From Phanerodontia chrysosporium (taxonomy: Eukaryota; Basidiomycota; Agaricomycetes; Polyporales; Phanerochaetaceae), in assembly GCA_001910725.1 (NCBI GenBank), contig MJGA01000004.1:1240001-1304000 (forward strand): 64,000 nt of DNA, in the 5' to 3' direction. This document shows, in pieces, positions 59,281 to 64,000 of this stretch. Both the position numbers and the translations under genes were made by a program. Below the pieces are notes generated by a model. That model was not told the DNA's origin. It saw nothing but the letters and a program-made list of their open reading frames with translations, and made no database searches. Each line of letters begins with the position of its first letter. The stretch's first letter is position 1.

Positions 59281-59364
59281 TATGAGAGAGAATAACGTGC
59301 AGCCGGTCAGACAATGATGTGCAATAATACGAGTAAATAGTGGTGTTAATGATACACGAAGCGT

Positions 59365-60003
59365 TCAGGCTTCCACAGCAAACCCCATCTCTTCGTCCAG
59401 AATCTCACGGAAGCGACTCCCATCAAACTTCGGGAACGGAACAAGTGTTGACGGGTCGAGTCCTGTAATCGTCTGCGGCAGATTCCTGCAGGGACGCTGC
59501 TTAGCACTCGCGCAAGGCAGACGAACATCACGAACGTACGGAACGGTTGCAGCCCGGACATGCCCTAGACCAGCTAAAGCAGTCGCAAGCTCTTGTTGGT
59601 GATCGTCCAGAAGGGTGGAATTCGGCACTACGATGAGCGGTTTCTGGAGGCGCAGGACATCGAGGATGGTGCCGGAGCCTAGAAGCACAACGGTGAGAGA
59701 TACGGGGCAGGGGAGACGCTGTGAACCCTTACCTGCATGGCTTATGACGAGGTCCGCTTGCCTGTATTCCTCGTCCAGCGATGCCTTGAACCTCCAGACC
59801 TCGACCATCCCTCCACCTTCCAGCGTCCGTGTCCAGCATTCGCCATTCCGAGTGTAGGACGCAGTGTCAAAGTCGGAGTTGCCGCATTGTACGACGACCG
59901 TCGAGTATCCACTGGCGCGAAGCACGTCTAGTACAGCGTCCGAGAGGGCTCGCTGGACCAGTGCGTCGAAGCGAGTCGAGCCGATCGTCACGAAAGCCCG
60001 CAT
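59365..60003 (-). CDS. ALG13: UDP-GlcNAc transferase catalytic subunit Alg13
   Basis: With membrane anchor Alg14, adds the second GlcNAc to dolichol-PP-GlcNAc at the ER. Start 60003 (MRAFVTIGSTRFDALVQRAL), stop 59365, three exons. STVVVQCGNSDFD, DLVISHAGSGTILDVLRLQK (acceptor join after HAG), PLIVVPNSTLLDDHQQELAT and GHVRAATVPNLPQTITGLD are the GT28 C-domain lines; HAGSGT is the nucleotide-sugar-binding turn. About 190 residues, as in yeast. A frame extends upstream of the ATG to 60102, but family members start at MRAFVTIGST. Confidence 0.94.
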   Translation of the reverse strand: MRAFVTIGSTRFDALVQRALSDAVLDVLRASGYSTVVVQCGNSDFDTASYTRNGECWTRTLEGGGMVEVWRFKASLDEEYRQADLVISHAGKGSQRLPCPVSLTVVLLGSGTILDVLRLQKPLIVVPNSTLLDDHQQELATALAGLGHVRAATVPYVRDVRLPCASAKQRPCRNLPQTITGLDPSTLVPFPKFDGSRFREILDEEMGFAVEA

Positions 60004-60225
60004 GCGTGTATGCCCCAGAATGATACTCCCACTCGGCGTCGACCTTGCATAAAGTACCGGAAATGAACTGTAACACGCGACCTCGTCGCCGTCGACACGC
60101 ACTCCGGTACTCTTACCAGCGTTTCTGGATTTGTGTTTGTTCCGAGCTGTAGGTGTCCGCGGCGGCCTCTTGATTGACCCCGCAGCGCTTCCTTCACGCC
60201 CACGACAATCGTTTCAGGAGTCATA

Positions 60226-61433
60226 ATGGGCTACACGCTGTGCGTCCTAGGTGCGTCCCCGCACAATTTCCTGAGGATCACATTTTGAGCCCCTGCACAG
60301 GATGCGGCACTATGGGGATCGCCGTCCTCTCCGGTGTCATCGCTAGCTTGGACTCTGCCTCAGTTCCGGCCTACACTGGTCCCAAGTGGGAGTCGCACAC
60401 GCCTGGTACTGTCACTCCGGCTCTTGGAGGCTCCGATGACGATGATCTACCATCAAGATTCATTGCATGTGTCAGCCGTGAGGAGAGTGCGAAGAGACTG
60501 AGGGGGCTTTTCTTTTCGCTGGGTGGACTTGGGCCGAGCGTCGAGGTCTTCGTTGGAAACAACGTCCAGGCTGTTCAGCAGGCGGATGTCGTCTTGCTAT
60601 GGTGTGTACAGTCTGCCGTAATCTATGTCTCCCGTACCGAAGATGCTTTTTCAGCTGCAAGCCGCAGCTGGCACATGCCATTCTCAGCGAGCCCGGCCTC
60701 AAGGAAGCTCTTGAAGGCAAACTCCTCATCAGTATCCTTGCCGGTGTGACTATCAAGCAGCTTACTGCGATGGTGAGCCCTGGGACGAAGGTCATCCGTG
60801 CTATGCCCAACACGCCTTGCAAAGTGAGTCATTTCGCGCAGGCTTGATGTGGATCATGGTTGATTGAAGAGACACAAGATTAGAGAAGGCATGACCGTCG
60901 TTACCAGTCTCCCACAGACTGAGGGCGCAGAACTTGACCGGCGTATCATCCTCAACATATTCTCTTCCATCGGTCGCTGTCGCTTCCTGGATGAGAAGCA
61001 CTTCGATGCATGCACGGCGCTGTCGGGCTCAGGCCCCGCATTCGCGTGCATCTTCCTTGAGGCGATGGCAGATGGTGGCGTTATGATGGGTTTACCACGA
61101 GCGGAGGCCCTCGAGCTTGCTGCACAGAGTACGTTACACATTCTCCTGCTTATTCACATGCTAAATGTAATTGTGCAGCTTTGCAAGGCGCTGCGCGCAT
61201 GACTCTTCAAGCAAACACGCATCCTGCACAGCTGAAGGATGCAGTTACCAGTATGTATACCTGCCATTAGTGTTGAAGATGTATGCTCACCGTTCTCGCG
61301 CTCAGCTCCCGGTGGATGTACCATCGCCGGCCTCCTCGCTCTCGAAGACGGCCGCGTCCGTTCTACCATTGCTCGCGCCATTCAAATCGCTACTGAGCGT
61401 GCCAGTGAGCTCGGCCAGCCTCCTAAAAACTAA
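60226..61433 (+). CDS. PRO3: Pyrroline-5-carboxylate reductase
   Basis: Last step of proline synthesis. Start ATG 60226 (MGYTLCVLG), stop TAA 61431-61433, several exons. Nucleotide-binding turn LGCGTMGIAVLSGV is split by the first intron (GTGCGT...CACAG). LLISILAGVTIKQL and IRAMPNTPC are typical. The signature is CTALSGSGPAFACIFLEAMA, then DGGVMMGLPRAEALELAAQ and the C-terminal helix LLALEDGRVRSTIARAIQIA. A short low-complexity insert (GGSDDDDLPS) lies in the N-domain. About 290 residues. It diverges from ALG13 across 222 bp. Confidence 0.95.
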
Positions 61434-62151
61434 GGCAGTTATGTCACTCGTCATCGATGGGGCAAAATGTTGTATGGATAGGATGTATTGCAACAATTTA
61501 CGATACACTAGAGATCTGTCACCGTCAAATTTATTCGACGTCTCTCGCGAATGAGAGGGTCGCCAAGGAGACGGCTAGTGTGCCCATGAAGGCACACATA
61601 TCCTTCTTGCTCTTATAAAATGAGGACGGTCGTGTGGGTACACAACGCCGACCAGAGTGTTGAAGAGCGTGTTAAGAAAACCAGCATCTAAGCAATCTCG
61701 CACGCGATGAATATAGTCTATTGGTCAAAGCTGCCGAAAACGGGGTCAGTCGAGCTGTCTGCGAGGATACTGGACGTGTGACTCACCATTACTATACATA
61801 CAGCAACTGCGGACCTATAGAATGTCTCCAGCGTGTGAACCACTCCTCTCATGTGAGAGGTGTCAGACACCTCATGAGCGTGCGCCGCGAAAGGAGAGGC
61901 AAAATTAAGAAACCGGATCAGCCCAAAGACTGCTTCATCTCGCTCATAAGAATGAGCGCCACGCCGTGGGGATGCGGTGGGACGCCAAAGTGAACAGAGC
62001 TGTGGAGGGATCGCACTGATCGGACAGAATAGCGACGACGAAAGAGAATGGATTGTCCACTACAATACAGATGTGAGACTAAGAGAGGTGTCAGATGAGT
62101 CGCGTGTCAAGAGGGTTGTTGAACTCACAATGATAAGTACAACAGTCGACA
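61434..62151. other. Convergent gap PRO3 / RPT3, possible small uncharacterised minus-strand gene
   Basis: 718 bp. On the minus strand a set of exon-like pieces can be chained. SLWRPTASPRRGAHSYERDE continues to FGLIRFLNFASPFAAHAHE (about 62000-61870), then VRSCCMYSNDYIHRVRDCLD and AGFLNTLFNTL (about 61815-61650). A hydrophobic end, SKKDMCAFMGTLAVSLATLS then FARDVE-stop, finishes at 61531. No start codon of the right kind and no family were found, and one donor (GTCGGC) is weak. It is equally possible that this is only 3' UTR. Confidence 0.22.
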
Positions 62152-63784
62152 CTACCGGTCTGCATGATGACAGATATTAGAGCCGATCCCTTGCAGATGA
62201 GTACAAGATACGTACAGAAGTCGAGGGTATCGTCTGCCCTCTTGACGGTTTGCTGGATGGTGGTAGGAAAAAAGTCGCGTCAGAACGCTTTATAACCGAC
62301 ATCATTGATCGACCAAACATGGCCAAACAACGCACCTTCCACGCTTCCTCGAAGTCGGCTGGCAGGATAACATACCGATTCTTGCGTACAGCTGTATTAC
62401 GAATCTTGAGAAACATGTGCAAAAATAAACGACACATGCACTGACCTTGCAGGCCTGCGGCTTGCACGATCGAAGCAATCTCGGCTGATGACAGTCTGTC
62501 TGGGCGAGAGACATCTAGAATGACGTTAGATACTGCTTGGGCTTATGCTGGCGTGCACCCACAGTCCTCGAGGTCGACATCTGGTCCCAAGTTCATCTTG
62601 CTCGTGCATGTCTGGAAGATCAGTCGTCGCTCTCGGCGTGACGGCAGAGGGAACTCGATCTTGCGGTCAAGTCGGCCAGGACGAAGCAGCGCGGGATCGA
62701 GAGTATCTGCACGATTTGTGGCCATGATGACCTGCACGGCAGGATTAGTCACAGCTGTACTGAGCTCGAGCACGCGACTCTAACCTTGACATTGCTGCCC
62801 TGGTCGAAACCGTCCATCTGGTTTAGAAGCTCAAGCAGGATACGCTGCACTTCACGGTCGGCACCGGTCTGCGCGTCGAAACGCTTCGTCGCGATGGCAT
62901 CGACCTCGTCAATGAAGACGATGGCAGGCGAGTTTTCCCTTGCGAGGCGGAAGACGTCGCGAACCATGCGTGGGCCTTCTCCGAGGTACTTCTGCACGAA
63001 TTCCGAGCCGTTTACTCGGATGAAGGCTGCTGTTGTGTGGTGCGCGACGGCCTTGACGAGCATCGTCTTACCGGTACCTGGGTGGGTCTATAAGCATGCA
63101 AGCGCAACGCGTTGGGCTCAATCATACCTGGCGGGCCGTAGAGCAGCACACCACGCGGCGGGTCGATACCAATCTTGCGATACAGGTCGAAGTGCGTCAG
63201 CGGCAGCTCCACCGCCTCCCGAATCTCCTGCTTCTGCGCGTCCATGCCACCAACATCCTGGTACGTGACGTCCGGTTTCTCCTCCTTGCCGAGCATCTGG
63301 ATAGACGAGTCCGCCTCTGGCGGCAGTATGTCCACGATGGCGTTCGAGTGCCGGTGCATTGCGACAGACGACGACGGCTTGAGGAGCTCGCGGTCGAGCG
63401 TGGAGAGAATGCGGACGATGTAGTTCGAGCCCGTTGTCGAGCCCGCGATGGCAGTGTTCTGGTCTATGGGCTCGAGGAACTGGCCGATGACGAGCGGGAC
63501 GGACTGGATGCGCTTGACCTCCTCCTGCGCACGGATGAGCTCGCGCTTGAGGTTGAGCTGCTCGTCCTTGACGTAGTTCTCCTGTATGTCCAGCATCTCG
63601 AGGTGTCTGCTGAGCTTCTTGTACTTTACGTAGAGATCCTCCTCCTGCAGCTCTTGCAACAGTGCGGTCTTTTCGGTGACCACCGACTCGAAGGTCGGGT
63701 CCTGCCGCACCGCAGTGAGCATGGGATATAGAGCAGAATCATGGCACGCACCTCCTTCTGCATCTCAATGCCAATTTCATCCAT
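62152..63784 (-). CDS. RPT3: 26S proteasome regulatory ATPase Rpt3
   Basis: AAA-ATPase of the proteasome base. Start 63784 ([11 protein letters not shown]), stop 62152. N-terminal coiled coil ([20 protein letters not shown]); OB fold; [20 protein letters not shown]. Walker A GPPGTGKT is split by an intron (GTATGA...CCCAG near 63129-63085). Walker B is [20 protein letters not shown]. The SRH region is [13 protein letters not shown]...[59 protein letters not shown] and [14 protein letters not shown] complete it. The C-terminus FYR fits the HbYX motif that docks into the 20S ring. Its Tyr codon is completed by a last coding exon of only 8 bases (62159-62152) after a 56-base intron. Confidence 0.96.
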
Positions 63785-64000
63785 GGTTGGGAGTCGTTCT
63801 AGAGAATGTGGCGGGGAGGTGTACGCTGACGCGGCTTCGTGCAAGCTGCAATTGGCGGCGCGACGCGTACAGGCGCCATAGGCGCTGTACCCCCACTATG
63901 GTTAGGGTTTCCTGCGCTCACCCCGAACATCCCAACTTTCTTCCGTCCTTTGCTCAGTGCAGCCCTCGCCGCCTTCCTATATATCGCATTTACCAAGTCT
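63785..64000. promoter_or_regulatory. RPT3 upstream region with telomere-like box
   Basis: GGTTAGGGTT at 63900-63909 lies about 116 bases before the RPT3 start, the same decamer as upstream of NAC alpha. I found no PACE element (GGTGGCAAA), the known yeast proteasome-gene motif. No gene can be assigned in the last 216 bases. Confidence 0.35.

Overview
The window is nuclear DNA from a filamentous basidiomycete, most likely an Agaricomycete of the Polyporales type. It is gene-dense and G+C-rich. Most coding sequences are cut by introns of about 50-60 bases, often with GTGAGT, GTACGT or GTGCGT donors. The gene set includes a cell-wall alpha-1,3-glucan synthase, the mating/MAPK kinase kinase Ste11, a Tsc1 (hamartin) homologue and fungal ferric reductase. 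I see 24 protein genes with a usable identity or family. I see no rRNA, tRNA, transposon or CRISPR.

Layout. 1-4875: large minus-strand gene, UNC80-like, running off the left edge. 5054-6900: PIP-box/DUF4211 protein, divergent from TAF13 (7031-8041), followed by sphingoid-base kinase (8305-10321). 10581-18344: alpha-1,3-glucan synthase, divergent across a 2.1 kb gap from STE11 (20471-24255). 24544-26877: tRNA dimethyltransferase TRM1. 27284-30468: ferric reductase, next to the copper chaperone ATX1 (31061-31510) and an LAT-type amino-acid permease (31954-34532). 34874-37223: exosome subunit MTR3 and splicing factor NSRP1 on a 62 bp divergent promoter. 37313-38507: degenerate protein kinase. 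39372-40063: PPIE-like RRM protein. 40559-43694: Gyp7-type RabGAP. 44877-46029: PP4 regulatory subunit R2. 46136-46887: FYV7-like nucleolar protein. 47142-47681: eIF1. 48202-49145: SNRNP27. 49930-52314: HSP90, next to TSC1 (52701-55848). 56032-56881: oil-body-associated-protein family. 57474-58205: NAC alpha. 58322-59280: TRM9. 59365-60003: ALG13. 60226-61433: pyrroline-5-carboxylate reductase. 62152-63784: proteasome ATPase RPT3.

How the genes fit together. Most are housekeeping genes for gene expression: TFIID, splicing, exosome, tRNA modification, translation start, nascent-chain binding, proteasome, chaperone. Added to these are a cell-wall/MAPK pair and an iron/copper pair. I see no secondary-metabolite or defence cluster.

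The strongest unexplained pattern concerns the sequence itself. At about a dozen places a gene that is otherwise clearly intact changes reading frame with no intron able to explain it. In nearly every case one added base, mostly in a short homopolymer, restores a family-typical protein. This looks like a single-base-deletion error signature. The affected genes should not be read as pseudogenes until resequenced.
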